Source: Carallia brachiata (Eukaryota > Streptophyta > Magnoliopsida > Malpighiales > Rhizophoraceae). Taken from it: a stretch of DNA of 64,000 bases. Location: NCBI GenBank assembly GCA_021464245.1, contig JADCRB010000007.1:6941787-7005786 (forward strand). The letters are read 5' to 3'. The notes under the pieces were generated by a model, which was not told where the DNA came from, ran no database searches, and saw nothing but the letters and a program-made list of their open reading frames with translations. Of this stretch, positions 14,019-23,692 are shown piece by piece (position 1 is the stretch's first letter; each line of letters starts with the position of its first letter). The position numbers and the translations under genes are program-made.

Positions 14019-14976
14019 GGGTCGGTAAGGAAGAACTTTACAGACGTGATCCGCACCGAGTCTTGAAGTCCAGTTTGAAATTTGGAAACGTCCTAATGAA
14101 CATTGAATCTTGGAGTCTTCTATCTTTGAATATGTCTGCTGTTGTTGGATCGCAATAGGAATCTGATACGATCTTGAGAAAGTTAGCACCCCAGCCAATA
14201 TAAAAATTGATATTCTGGCTCCAGGTGCGTTCGAGCTTCCATAGCCCGCAAAGGATTTTTTATATGTCTTAAAGTTCCAGAGCTCTTGTGAGGATGATCC
14301 GGTAGGCAAAGAACTTGAACCTCCCCAAGAGGAAGGCCCAGCACTTCGGAACTTTAAGACCTGCGCACAGAGAGACGGGTTATGGTGATGATTCCCGAAT
14401 CTGCTTCGACGTAAGGAGAGTAGTTAGAACTTCCCTGCACGTCGCTGCATTTGTAGATCCAGGAGGACGATCAGAACTTCTCGGCTCGCTGCGATAGATG
14501 TGAACTAAGGAGAGTAGTTGGAACTCCATGACACCGATGGCGTTGGAGAATGAGTTTCGAGGGTTTCTAGGGATCCCTCGAGAAAGACTACTCCTTCTTT
14601 TCTTAGCTCGTGCGCCTCCAACTTCTTGATCAAAGAACTTCCTGAGACAAGTGCAGAGACTAGCCATTTTCTTTTGAGAAAGAAGAGCTGATGGGTGAGT
14701 ATTATAACTCGGGAATGCAAGATATATATACAAACGATAAAGGTTTTTTTTTTTTTTTTTGAAAAGTCAAAAAGAAGGTACGCAGAATCGAGTAGGATCC
14801 TCCACGTCCTTTTCCTGCATAAGAGACAAAAGAGGCAGCAGCTGACGCGTGTCACGAAAGTCGTTACCGTGTGTTGCAGAAGTCATTGCTGTGTGCTGCG
14901 GAAGTCGTTGCCGTGTGCTGCAGAAGTCGTTACCGTGTGCTGCCAAAGTCGTTGCACCTTATCTTGTCGGCCGTTT
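14003..14976 (-). other. Retrotransposon 3' noncoding region with a 22-bp tandem repeat
   Basis: Lies between the stop of the WOX-like frame and the 3' LTR. Near 14858-14956 there are about 4.4 copies of a 22-bp unit, AAGTCGTTACCGTGTGCTGC plus two bases, each slightly diverged. Minus-strand frames here (for example 14380-14733) resemble nothing I know. Confidence 0.6.
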
Positions 14977-15579
14977 CTAGCGGGGCCCAAGGCGCAGCTC
15001 CAAGTCAAGCTCGGCCTCGTCTGGTGGGCCGATGATGTTGACGTCGCTTTCCGGCTGGTTGATGCTGCCGGAATATTCTGAAAAAAGAGGCAAAATTTTG
15101 CTGGAATGACCCGTTTCTGCTAGAAAAAATCCTCCTAGACTTAAGTATCTAGGAGGGATGAACCCTTGGCTGACTCCGTAAGACCACCAGGACCAGCATG
15201 CATGCTCCCATGGGCTACGGCTTTGATGAACATACCGTGGAGAGACAATTGCAGTGGAAGAACTCGGACCTACTTCATTTGAGGGCGAAGCTGTACCAGT
15301 GGGATTTACTATCGGAACAACAGACTGTTCTTTGGAAGAAGAAGTTCTCAGTGCTGGTTTCTTCCTGCTTCTCCGATTCTGGAACCAATAAAACACATTT
15401 TTTCCTTCGATTGCCCCGAGCGGGCGCAATCGTGAGACAAGTTGGTAAATTTGAGGAACCAATAAAACACATTTGTGGAAGACTTCCTCCAAAATTTGCA
15501 GTTGTGTCATGGTCGGTTGCCACCTTGTGCGAGGTGATCTTTCTTCTCCCTTGTCTTGAGGTTCTGCTACTGGTTCCAT
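14977..15579 (-). CDS. WOX (WUSCHEL-related homeobox)-like reading frame carried inside the retrotransposon
   Basis: 200 residues, no introns, same strand as pol. The homeodomain starts near residue 18 (TRWQPTMTQLQILEEVF) and ends with the WOX signature IEGKNVFYWFQNRRSRKK near residues 76-93. Downstream are a WUS-box-like motif (ILPLFSEYS, about residue 161) and an EAR-like repression motif at the C-terminus (ELDLELRLG). This is the architecture of WUS-clade transcription factors. The start is preceded by AAG, a fair context. The segment between helices 1 and 2 is about two residues shorter than usual and is built from a copied 20-bp sequence, so DNA binding may be impaired. Introns normally found in WOX genes are absent, which suggests capture from an RNA copy (inference). 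It is open while neighbouring gag-pol is frameshifted. Whether it is expressed is unknown. Confidence 0.78.
   Translation of the reverse strand: MEPVAEPQDKGEERSPRTRWQPTMTQLQILEEVFHKCVLLVPQIYQLVSRLRPLGAIEGKNVFYWFQNRRSRKKPALRTSSSKEQSVVPIVNPTGTASPSNEVGPSSSTAIVSPRYVHQSRSPWEHACWSWWSYGVSQGFIPPRYLSLGGFFLAETGHSSKILPLFSEYSGSINQPESDVNIIGPPDEAELDLELRLGPR
15381..15474. repeat. 20-bp direct repeat inside the WOX-like homeodomain
   Basis: GGAACCAATAAAACACATTT occurs at 15381-15400, encoding the NVFYWF part of helix 3, and identically at 15455-15474, read in another frame in the helix 1-2 linker. Spacing is 74 bp. Confidence 0.85.
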
Positions 15580-16140
15580 CTTTCTTGTGGCAGAGGAGCA
15601 AAGGTCTTGGTATGTGGTGAAGATCGGTTGAGACTGATGCTGAGTTTCAGACTCAAACCCTCCGTCGTTTTTATATTTTTGGGCCGTTCACAGTTTATAC
15701 TCATGCGGGTCAGGAGTTGGATTGGATTTTGAACTTGGGTTCTGGACTGTGTCTGGGACTTGGAATTTTTGGGTTTTGGGTTTTGGATTGGATTTGGGTC
15801 GAGTGTTTGGGCTTCTAGACTTGGATTTTTGGATTTGGGTCGAGTGTTTGGGCTTCTAGACTTGAATTTTTGGATTTGGTTTTTAGGCTTTTGAGTTGGA
15901 CTCTGAATTGGGCTCAAGTGTTTGGGTTTGGATTTTCGCTTGGTCTTTCAGATCGGGACTTCGCAACTTTTTTTTTTTTTTTTTTTTTTTGATTTTTTTT
16001 TTTTTTTTTTTTTGATTTTTTTTTTTTTTTTTTTTTTAAACATATTTACACATAATACTGTTTCAGAAATTTACCATTGATTGGGCCGATTCGGACGCCT
16101 TCTTGGTCTGACAGCATGTAAGCGTTGTGAGTAGGCCTCC
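15580..16140 (-). other. Region between integrase and the WOX-like frame; tandem repeats and poly-T tracts
   Basis: Includes two 41-bp units starting GATTTGGGTCGAGTGTTTGG at 15791 and 15832, and long T runs broken by GA at about 15968-16037 on the plus strand (A-rich on the coding strand). A frame at 15567-15917 (minus) is a low-complexity Pro/Lys/Asn/Ser stretch and is not a convincing protein. This is presumably the leader of the WOX-like frame. Confidence 0.5.
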
Positions 16141-17081
16141 TGCACTAGTATGGCCCGTCCCATTTGGAAGTAAGCTTGTCACCAGGCCGATGCTTCATGT
16201 TGATGGGCCGTCGCACTGCAAGAACAAGTCTCCAACTTGAAAAGATCGAGGCGGACCCTGCGGTTGAACGTGTTGGTGAGCCGGGCTTGGTAGCACTCAA
16301 GTTGCTGTTGTGCTTCGAGCCTCCTTTCATCGAGGCTTCTAACTCATCCAGACGTAGGCGAGCATTCTCCTCCTGTGTGAGTCCTTCCAGAACAGCCATG
16401 CGCAGGGATGGAATCTGTGTTTCCAACGGCAGTATTGCTTCGACACCGTAGACAAGTGAGTATGGCGTCGCCTGTGTTGGAGTCCGGTAAGTTGTACGAT
16501 ACGCCCATAATGCCTCCGGAATTCTGTCATGCCAATCTCTTTTGGATTTAGAGACTACCTTCCGCAACAGGTTGCATAAGGTCTTGTTGAATGCTTCGGC
16601 CAAGCCATTTGCTGGGGCATTGTACATGGATGACTTGTACTGCTTGAACTTGAACTTCTCGCAGAGCTTGTCGATTAAGCTGTTGTAGAACTGCTTACCA
16701 TTATCAGTGATGATGAATCGAGGGACTCCATAGCGATAGATCAGCTGAGTCCGGATGAAATTGGCAACATGCTCCTTCTTTACCTCTCTAAGTGGAATGG
16801 CTTCAGCCCATTTTGAGAAGTAGTCGGTTGCTGCGAGGATGTACAGGTGACCCAGGGATGACTTTGGCAAGGGCCCCACTAAGTCGAGACCCCAAGCTTC
16901 AAAGGGCCAGGATGAGACAGTTGGATGCAGTGGCTCCGGTGGTTGATGTATGTAATTCGCATGAAATTGACAAGCTTGACAGTTTTAGCAAACTCAATGA
17001 ATCACGTACCATGGTTGGCCAGTAGTATCCCATCCTTCTGAGTTGGAAGTGCAACTTAGGCCCGATTGATGTCCGCCACAA
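16141..17081 (-). pseudogene. Integrase (Tat-lineage gypsy), frameshifted
   Basis: Integrates element DNA into the host genome. The core (16145-16879) has the D,D35E triad: Asp in ATDYFSKW, Asp in TDNGKQF, Glu in NGLAEAFNK exactly 35 residues after the second Asp. The zinc-finger side (16899-17081) starts with RRMGYYWPTMVRDS and then loses frame, missing the usual Cys pair. Near the C-terminus the frame slips after DELEAS and recovers at LVLAVRRP, followed by HRPGDKLTSKWDGPY. Frame changes make this pseudogenic. Confidence 0.9.
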
Positions 17082-18370
17082 ACACCAGAATGTGCTTCAG
17101 AGAGCTGTTTTGCCTCTTCATTGCTAGGCAGCGAAGTAAAACTCCATCAAAAGACCTTCGATACAGAGCATCCTTGAGATATATGAAGCGGGGAGCTCGT
17201 CGTTGAATTTCTGTCTTATGACGACGATCTTCGGGCAGCTTCCCGTGCTGTAGGTAGTCAATGATTGGTTGGCGCCAATCCTCGTCCTCCGCGAGACGTA
17301 TAGATACAGCGTTGGCTGCTGTAGTTTCTTCATCATCCTTCTGTGGCACTATCCATTTCTGGCATACGGCAACAACTGTAGCCTGGATTTCTGACTTTGC
17401 AAGAGAGGTGGCCAGGTTAGCCAACGCGTCTGCCTGAGTGTTTTCTCGTCGAGGCACATGCTCCAAGGTGATGCTTTCAAATTCATCCATTAGCTGTCGA
17501 GCACGTTGATGGTAAGGTGCAAGGTCCTCTTTCTTCACGTCATACAATCCTGTAAGTTGGTTGATGACGAGCTGGGAATCTCCATGGACTTCTATAGTTG
17601 GAATCTTCATATCGACAGCCATTTGAAGACCAATGATCAAAGCCTGGTATTCAGCAACATTATTTGAACATAACTCACCGAGAATGATAGCATATGGTAG
17701 TATTTGTCGTTGAGGAGTGACAAACACTATGCCGGCACCAGCACCATCACGCCTTGCTGCACCATCAAAGAACATCGTCCATGGTGGTAGTGTCTCAATG
17801 TAAAAGACCTCTTCATCTGGAAGATCATCTGTGAACTCCCAATCTGACGGAACAGGGTGATCTGCAAGGAAGTCTGCTAGAGCTTGTCCTTTGACTGCTT
17901 TTTGAGGCACGTAGACAATGTCGTAGCTTTGTAGGATTACTGCCCACTTGGCAAGTCGTCCTGACAAGATTGGTCTGGATAAGATATATTTGACAGGATC
18001 AGCTCTGGCAATGAGACGTACCGTGTGAGCTTGCATGTAGTGCCTCAGCTTGTCAATGGCAAAGAACAGTGCTAGACATGTCTTTTCAATGGGCGAATAA
18101 CTCAGCTCCGGACCGTTTAGTGTTCTGCTCAAGTAGTACAGGGCAACTTCCTTTCCCTGCTCGTTTTCCTGTGCAAGCAAGGCTCCCAAAGATCTTTCCT
18201 GCGCTGCAATGTAGAGAATCAACGACTTTCCTTGAATTGGAGCACCTAGGACCGGTGGATTGGAAAGGTACTTCTTTATGCTCTCAAAGGCTTTGCTGCA
18301 AGCTTCGTCCCACTCGAAGTTGACATCCTTCTTCATCAACCGATGGAAAGGTTGACATCTCCCAGCTAAA
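17082..18370 (-). pseudogene. RNase H and second (archaeal-type) RNase H domain of pol
   Basis: The open part is in the frame 17056-18531. It begins with the RT-linked RNase H region (FEWDEACSKAFESIKKYL, then YYLSRTLNGPE and LRHYMQAHTV). A linker follows, then a distinct RNase H fold with WTMFFDGAARRDGAGAGIVF, CSNNVAEYQALIIGL and VHGDSQLVINQL. Its acidic residues are Asp in FFDGA, Glu in AEYQA and Asp in HGDSQ. A dual RNase H is characteristic of Tat elements. The junction with reverse transcriptase near 18370 is frameshifted. Confidence 0.88.
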
Positions 18371-19143
18371 TTGGAGAAAACGGCGAATGTAGGCCAGCTT
18401 TCCTTGTAGACTTCGCAGCTCGTGCAGGTTTTTAGGTTCAGGCATCTTTTGAATTGCCTCAACCTTTGACTGATCAACTTCGATTCCACGATGGCGCACC
18501 ACGAACCCAAGAAACTTTCCTGATGTGACACCGAATGCGCACTTGAGAGGGTTCATTTTGAGCTGATGCCTCCGAAGTCTTTCGAACACTGTCTTGAGAT
18601 CCTCGAGGTGGTCTTTGCGCTTCTTAGTCTTTACAACTAAGTCATCAACATAACATTCTACAATCTTGTGCAGCATGTCATCAAAAATTTTTTGCATAGC
18701 ACGTTGATAAGTGGCGCCAGCATTTTTCAATCCAAACGGCATAACTTTGTAGCAGTATATACCTTTTGGGGTGCGGAATGCTGTCAACTCCTCGTCTTCT
18801 GGTGCCATTCTGATTTGGTTATAGCCTGAAGAACCATCCATGAAGGACAATGCTTCGTGACCCGTTGTTGCATCGACTGTGATCTCCGTTATGGGCAATG
18901 GAAAGTCATCTTTCGGGCAGGCCTGTTAAGATCTCGAAAATCAACACATACCCTCAACTGTCCATTCTTCTTTCTTACCGGGACAATGTTGGCAATCCAC
19001 GTTGGGTAGGTGACCTCTCGGATGAAGCCAGCATTGATCAGCTTGTTCACCTCCTCCTCGATTTGTGGAATGAGTTCCGGGCGGAACCGTCGTTGTGGCT
19101 GCTTGACAGAACGAACACCCTTCTTTACTGCTAGACGATGCAC
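18371..19143 (-). pseudogene. Reverse transcriptase of pol, frameshifted
   Basis: Upstream part (18889-19143): PELIPQIEEEVNKLINAGFI, PTWIANIVPVRKKNG and CVDFRDLNR. A base is missing at about 18920-18930, after which the frame changes to LPITEI-type sequence. Downstream part (18371-18898): MDGSSGYNQIRM, RTPKGIYCYKVMPFGLKNAG, catalytic YVDD at 18641-18652, and the thumb-like KFLGFVVRHRGIE. All main motifs survive, but the reading frame is broken at both ends. Confidence 0.92.
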
Positions 19144-19149
19144 CGCAAT

Positions 19150-20240
19150 TTTGGGTCAAGTCCAGGCATTTCTTTGTAACTCCATGCGAACACGTCCCTG
19201 TATTGACTTAATACCTGAACATATTCTTGCTCTCTTCTGCAGTAAGTAAAGCACTTACAAATGTAGGTCGAGGATCTTCCGGAGAGCCAAGATTGACCTC
19301 CTTGAGTTCATCAACAGTTGCTTGGCCACCATCTTCAAGTTCCGGGGGAGCCTCCTTCACTTCACCATCTGATGAGTCGGACTCAGCCTCCTCGCTAATT
19401 GTGACATGAAATGCAGCCTCTGACTTCACCTTCTTTGTTTGACTGGATAAGCCTGTCTTGTTTGGTGGTGGTGGTGGTGATGGCACGTGCATCAGCTGCT
19501 CGGCTTCGGCTCTTTAGCGTGATCCGCACAGGTGACTTCTCCTGATAGCCTAAGCCAGGTCGGGACTGTGATGTTTGAGAAGGCGCCATGTGTGGACGGC
19601 AGCGTACCCATTGTGCTCGGGTTTGAGAAGTCATAGCCCGCCTTTGCCAAAAGCTTGTATGCATTAGGATCAAATCCTTCATGTGTTCTTCTTTCTGGAA
19701 GTGAGCCGCCTTCGACTGCCCCCGTGTGTGGTTTGACGAAGCCTTTTAATGGTTTTGAAGAAACCGGCTCAATCTTTGGTATCGGCAGAGTGTAAGTCTC
19801 CTTCAGGTTGTGCAGCTCCTTTGTTTTGGGTTGGCTATGACCTTGCTCCTGTTTAAGATCAATACAATAAGAGAAAGGGGGTTGACCTTCTGAGCGTCGT
19901 GACTTCGGCACATAGCGTAGGACTGGAGTGGAGCTTGAAGATGCAACATCCTTCGGACGGAGTTCAGCAGGCTGTGGCAGCTTTTCATTTGTTGGAGCCT
20001 GGGTTGGCATTGGCAGGTTCTTCGACAGCTTTTCCCTTTTTGTGGATGCCCCCAGTCCAAGTAGCTTTTGATGGAATGATCTCCGGATTGTCTGTGTGTG
20101 TAGAAGACTGCATCCGCCAAATGTGATTCAGCATCATCGAACGGCTTTAAGTCAGCATTGACCTTTTGAACGCCACCATTGTAGTACTTGAAGCACTGAT
20201 GCAGGCTTGAGAGCACAACTCCATTTCCATGAATCCACGG
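19150..20240 (-). pseudogene. Protease-RT linker region of gag-pol
   Basis: Frames at 19208-19492 and 19492-20010 carry a hydrophilic acidic linker (PELEDGGQATVDELKEVNLG, then EDPRPTFVSALL) of the kind found between protease and reverse transcriptase in Tat-type pol. Several frame changes; no catalytic motif. Confidence 0.65.
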
Positions 20241-20490
20241 TCGTCCTAGCAACATCTATATGTGGTACGTGCATCAATCACGTGAAATAGAGTGCTAGAA
20301 GTGAGATTACCGATAGTTAGCTCCAAGCGAATCATCCCAATTGCTTTCTGTCCTCCTTGATTAAAGCCATGAATCATCAAGCGGCTGTCTGATAATTCAT
20401 CAACCGATGCCGAGCTCCTTTATGGTGGATTTTGGGATAATATTGACTGCTGAGCCATCGTCGATCAGAATACGTCGGACCTTCTGTTCT
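20100..20490 (-). pseudogene. Aspartic protease of the retrotransposon
   Basis: The minus strand reads VRRILIDDGSAVNIIPKS with the catalytic DDGS codons at 20451-20462, then a stop. In another frame (19803-20255) the C-terminal part continues with MLLGRPWIHGNGVV and SLHQCFKYYNGGVQKVNADL. The motif identifies a retroviral-type aspartic protease; the frame is disrupted between the two parts. Confidence 0.85.
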
Positions 20491-20792
20491 CACATAGCCT
20501 GATACATACAGCGGCCGATTGTGGGGTTTGGACCCCAGCAGGAGATCCTCATCTGAAAATGAGATAGCAGAGTAACATCCGACGTGATTTTGGCCGCCTG
20601 TTGCTCCGTGAGTTGGAATCTTGATGGCAGAGGTTCAGCTGAGGTCTGAGAGTATTGCGACTTGATTTTGCCACACTTCTGTTGTTTGCAAAGCTGTAAA
20701 CAGCTGAGGGTTAGCGAGAAGGGTTTGGAGAGCTTCATATACCTTCTCCGTTGTCGACTTTTTGTTGTCGAGCGGCTCCTCCTTACGGTGTG

Positions 20793-22494
20793 TCACTCTT
20801 CTGATGGTTTTGAAGTGATGGTGGTCTGGTTTGCCGAGGTTATGCCTTCCTGGTCCAGAATGATTTTATTCTGGCTTTTGAGCTTCATGATTAGCTCCTT
20901 CAGGACGAAACACTTCTCGGTTGGATGACTTACTATCCGATATTTGCAGAATCTCGGATCGCTGACTCGATCCTTTTCATTCGGCCGCTTGCACTCTGGG
21001 AGTTCGATCAGCTTCGCCTCCAAGAGTTGTCAGAATGTCGGGACGTCTGAGTCGGGGAATGGATACTGCTTCTGCTCCAACTCTCGCAATGTCACCTTCC
21101 GCCTTTCCTGTTGTTTTGGCTGAGTTATTTGGGTCGGAGGATTTACCTTAGCTTTGGCGCCCACTTTTACTGGTGCGGCTTCAACAGTCATCACTTCTTT
21201 TCCTTTTCCGGAGCTGTTGGGTTTCTTAATCTCCCTTCTGCCCCCTTGCTGGTCCAACTGGATGGGAACCGTGCCTCCGGAAGTCTGGATGCTTATCTCC
21301 ATATCATGTGCGCGGGTCGCCAGTTCTTCGAAGTTCGGGGTTTGACACCCTGCAGGATGTATAACAGCTCCCAATGCATTCCCTGGATGCACATCTCACG
21401 GCAGAAGTCTCCGTCAGGCGATCTTTGCAGTCCAAGCTGAGGGCACGCCATCTGTTGATGTATTCGACAACGGGCTCTCCTTTCCTTTGTTTGGTGCTGG
21501 TAAGCTCCATCATACTTACCGTCCTTCGAGTGCTGAAAAATCTGTTGAGGAACTCTCGTTGTAGCTGTTCCCAACTGTCGATCGATTCTGGTTCAAGATT
21601 TATGAACCAGGTGAAAGCGGTCTCCCTGAGTGAACGAACAAACTGCTTCACCAAGAGATCTCCATAAGTCCCTGCGTTGTTGCAGGTTTCAACGAAGTGG
21701 GCGATGTGCTGTTTGGGATCGCCTCGTCCGTCGAATTGTTGAAATTTGGGCGGCTGGTAGCCCAAGGGCATGTTGAGACTTTCGATCCGTCTGGTGTACG
21801 GTTTGACGTACATCTGTGATCCTTGGAAGGATGTAGCTTGTTGTCGGATCGTATTGGCTATCATTTCCTGCAATTGTTGAACAGATAGCGAAGCTACAGA
21901 ATTTGAGGGTGGCAGCTGTGTAGAACTACCTGGTCGCTTTTCTGCAGGGAAGACGTCGGCTGGTGTGGCTTCTGGAGTGAAACCGGGTGGATATGGTTGC
22001 TCCTCGCGGATTCGGGATCAACTTGGATCGGGGCTTTCCTTTGAGAGCGGCGATCTGTTGATCTTTTTCCTCCACGACTCTGATCAGCTGCAAAATTTTG
22101 TTCTCCAATTCTGAAATTCTTTCCTCTACTGGTTGTGTTGGTCATCATGACGGCAACAGATGAGGCTCCGGGAAAGACTGGGGGAGAAACTCTTCTGATT
22201 CTTCTGTGTGAGTTGGATTTGTTGAGCAGGCTTCGTCGTGTTGCCCCCGACTTCGATCGGGGTGGGTGATCGACTCCTCCATGCGGCAAGAGAGTCAGGG
22301 GAGAGATCCTGTTGTGCGAGCTGTGGACTCTCCATTTCGAATTTTTGGGTTTGGACGGCAAGAAATTGTGTCCGTCCCCGGGTTTCTGGACCTGCGTACC
22401 CAGGTAGGGTAGTTGATGCAGGCAATGGAGCCGTTGCCTTCTTTTTTGTGGCAGCAGTTGTACTCTTTTCGGTGCCATTTGATGTGCTGAACAC
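20793..22494 (-). pseudogene. gag of the retrotransposon, multiply frameshifted
   Basis: N-terminal part 22126-22494, Ser/Thr/Pro-rich. The capsid-like region is 21304-21873, with PPKFQQFDGRGDPKQHIAHF, AFTWFINLEPESIDSWEQL and FLNRFFSTRRTVSMMEL, matching the plant retrotransposon gag domain. The sequence then shifts through two further frames (21293-21574, 21030-21392), and the last part (20793-21023) has a Cys/His motif in FCKYRIVSHPTEKCFVLKE. At least three frameshifts. Confidence 0.88.
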
Positions 22495-22648
22495 CTGTAA
22501 AATTTTTTTTTTTTTACTTTTTTTACTTTTTACTTTTTTTACTTTTTACTTTTTATTTTTTTTACTTTTTTTTTACTTTTTTTTTCTCTCGGCTCCCCTT
22601 TTACCTCTTTTTTTTTTTTTTAAGGAATAAGAGATGGAAGGTGAAGAT
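22495..22648 (-). other. Retrotransposon 5' leader, homopurine/homopyrimidine
   Basis: Plus strand has repeated TTTTACTTTTT blocks (22501-22620), so the element's leader is A/G-rich between the primer-binding site and gag. Confidence 0.6.
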
Positions 22649-22666
22649 GTCCCACCGAGCGTGCCA
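22649..22666 (-). promoter_or_regulatory. tRNA primer-binding site
   Basis: On the minus strand TGGCACGCTCGGTGGGAC starts 6 nt after the 5' LTR. It begins TGG, complementary to the tRNA CCA end, so the plus strand shows a tRNA-like 3' end ending GTGCCA. I did not identify which tRNA it matches. Confidence 0.75.
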
Positions 22667-22672
22667 AAAATT

Positions 22673-23687
22673 TGTAAAGCGTAAATTTCGAGTCTAAAAC
22701 AATTAAATTCGAAAATACAAAAATAAATTACAAATTAAAAATTGTAAAATAAAAGAAAATTTATGTGGGGTCGATCGCCGTAGATCCTCCGATTGGTGTT
22801 CCTTTTTTGACTCCGTCAAGGGCTGCACGAGCTTGATCTTGACAGAAATAAATTCCACAACTTTTTCTTGAACTGGGTAGACTGAAACCGGATCTGATTT
22901 GGACGTTTTAACTACGGTTAAGAACCGCAGAGACCTGATCTGAGCCGATCTGACTTAATTTCACCGAGGGTCGAAGGGACTTGTTTTCGGATGAGCTGCC
23001 TGGATTTTGCTGAGGGCCGTTTGAGGCTTAATCCCAACTGGATTTGAAGTAATTTGATATTTTCATATTTATATTCTCATAAATTCAGATCTATGGCAAT
23101 CGGAAAATATAAATCTAAAAATAACTTTGGAAATGGAAACAGCAAATTTTTTGGGCTTTACCCCTGAAATATCTCTCAAAAAGGAGTTAGGAGAGTATAC
23201 TGCAGAGTAAAAGTACGTAAGAAAATGAGAAATTTTCTTGAGAGATTTTTAAAATTTTCTTTTTCTCTCAAATTCTCTGGATTTTTCTGTTTACAGATTT
23301 GCTGAATCTGTTTTGAACTGGGGGGTAGGAGCCTATTTATAAGGCTTTCTTTCGTCGTGGGAAATGAAATTTTAATTTGGGACTTTGGAAATGTTTAAGA
23401 ACGTGGATGCTGGTGTTTGATTGGCTAGGAGAATGTACTTGGCTTTTTCTTTGTAATTGGACGTTGGTTTTTTTTTTCTTTTCTGGAATGCTTTTGCTCC
23501 AACTACATCGGCCTATTTATAGGCCAGTAGATCTTCCTATTCCACCAATTCTCGTCAGCCAAATTGGAAAAATGTACAACGCCTGAAATGTGCATGCATC
23601 GTGGGTTTACTCTGACTCTTCAATAGGCCTTCTAGAGGCTTGACCATGACTTTTTCTTTTTTTTTTTTTTTTTAATAATACTTTACA
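22673..23687 (-). repeat. 5' LTR of the Tat element (promoter LTR)
   Basis: 1015 bp, about 97% identical by hand count to the other LTR. Same TATA-like sequences. Right edge CTTTACA is followed by the GTGCA target duplication. Confidence 0.95.
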
Positions 23688-23692
23688 GTGCA

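Larger units (their letters stand above)
12991..23687 (-). mobile_element. Full-length Ty3/gypsy LTR retrotransposon, Tat lineage, decayed coding region
   Basis: 10,697 bp, bounded by LTRs of 1012 and 1015 bp that begin TG and end CA, with GTGCA duplicated at 12986-12990 and 23688-23692. Transcription is on the minus strand. Order along that strand: 5' LTR (22673-23687), primer-binding site, gag, protease, reverse transcriptase, RNase H, a second RNase H-like domain, integrase, an extra WOX-like frame, 3' LTR (12991-14002). The second RNase H domain after the normal one is a hallmark of the plant Tat lineage. At least six frameshifts disrupt gag-pol, so it is not autonomous now. I count about 29 substitutions between the LTRs, about 2.9%, mostly transitions. 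Unit B has the empty site near 48290-48300, so it inserted after the duplication. Confidence 0.95.

Noticed and set aside
14380..14733. 117-codon minus frame in the retrotransposon 3' region
   Set aside because: No recognisable domain; overlaps other frames. Composition looks like random coding in GC-richer DNA.
15567..15917. 116-codon Pro/Lys/Asn-rich minus frame upstream of the WOX-like frame
   Set aside because: Made of tandem TTTGGG/TTGGAT repeats on the plus strand; overlaps the WOX start in another frame.
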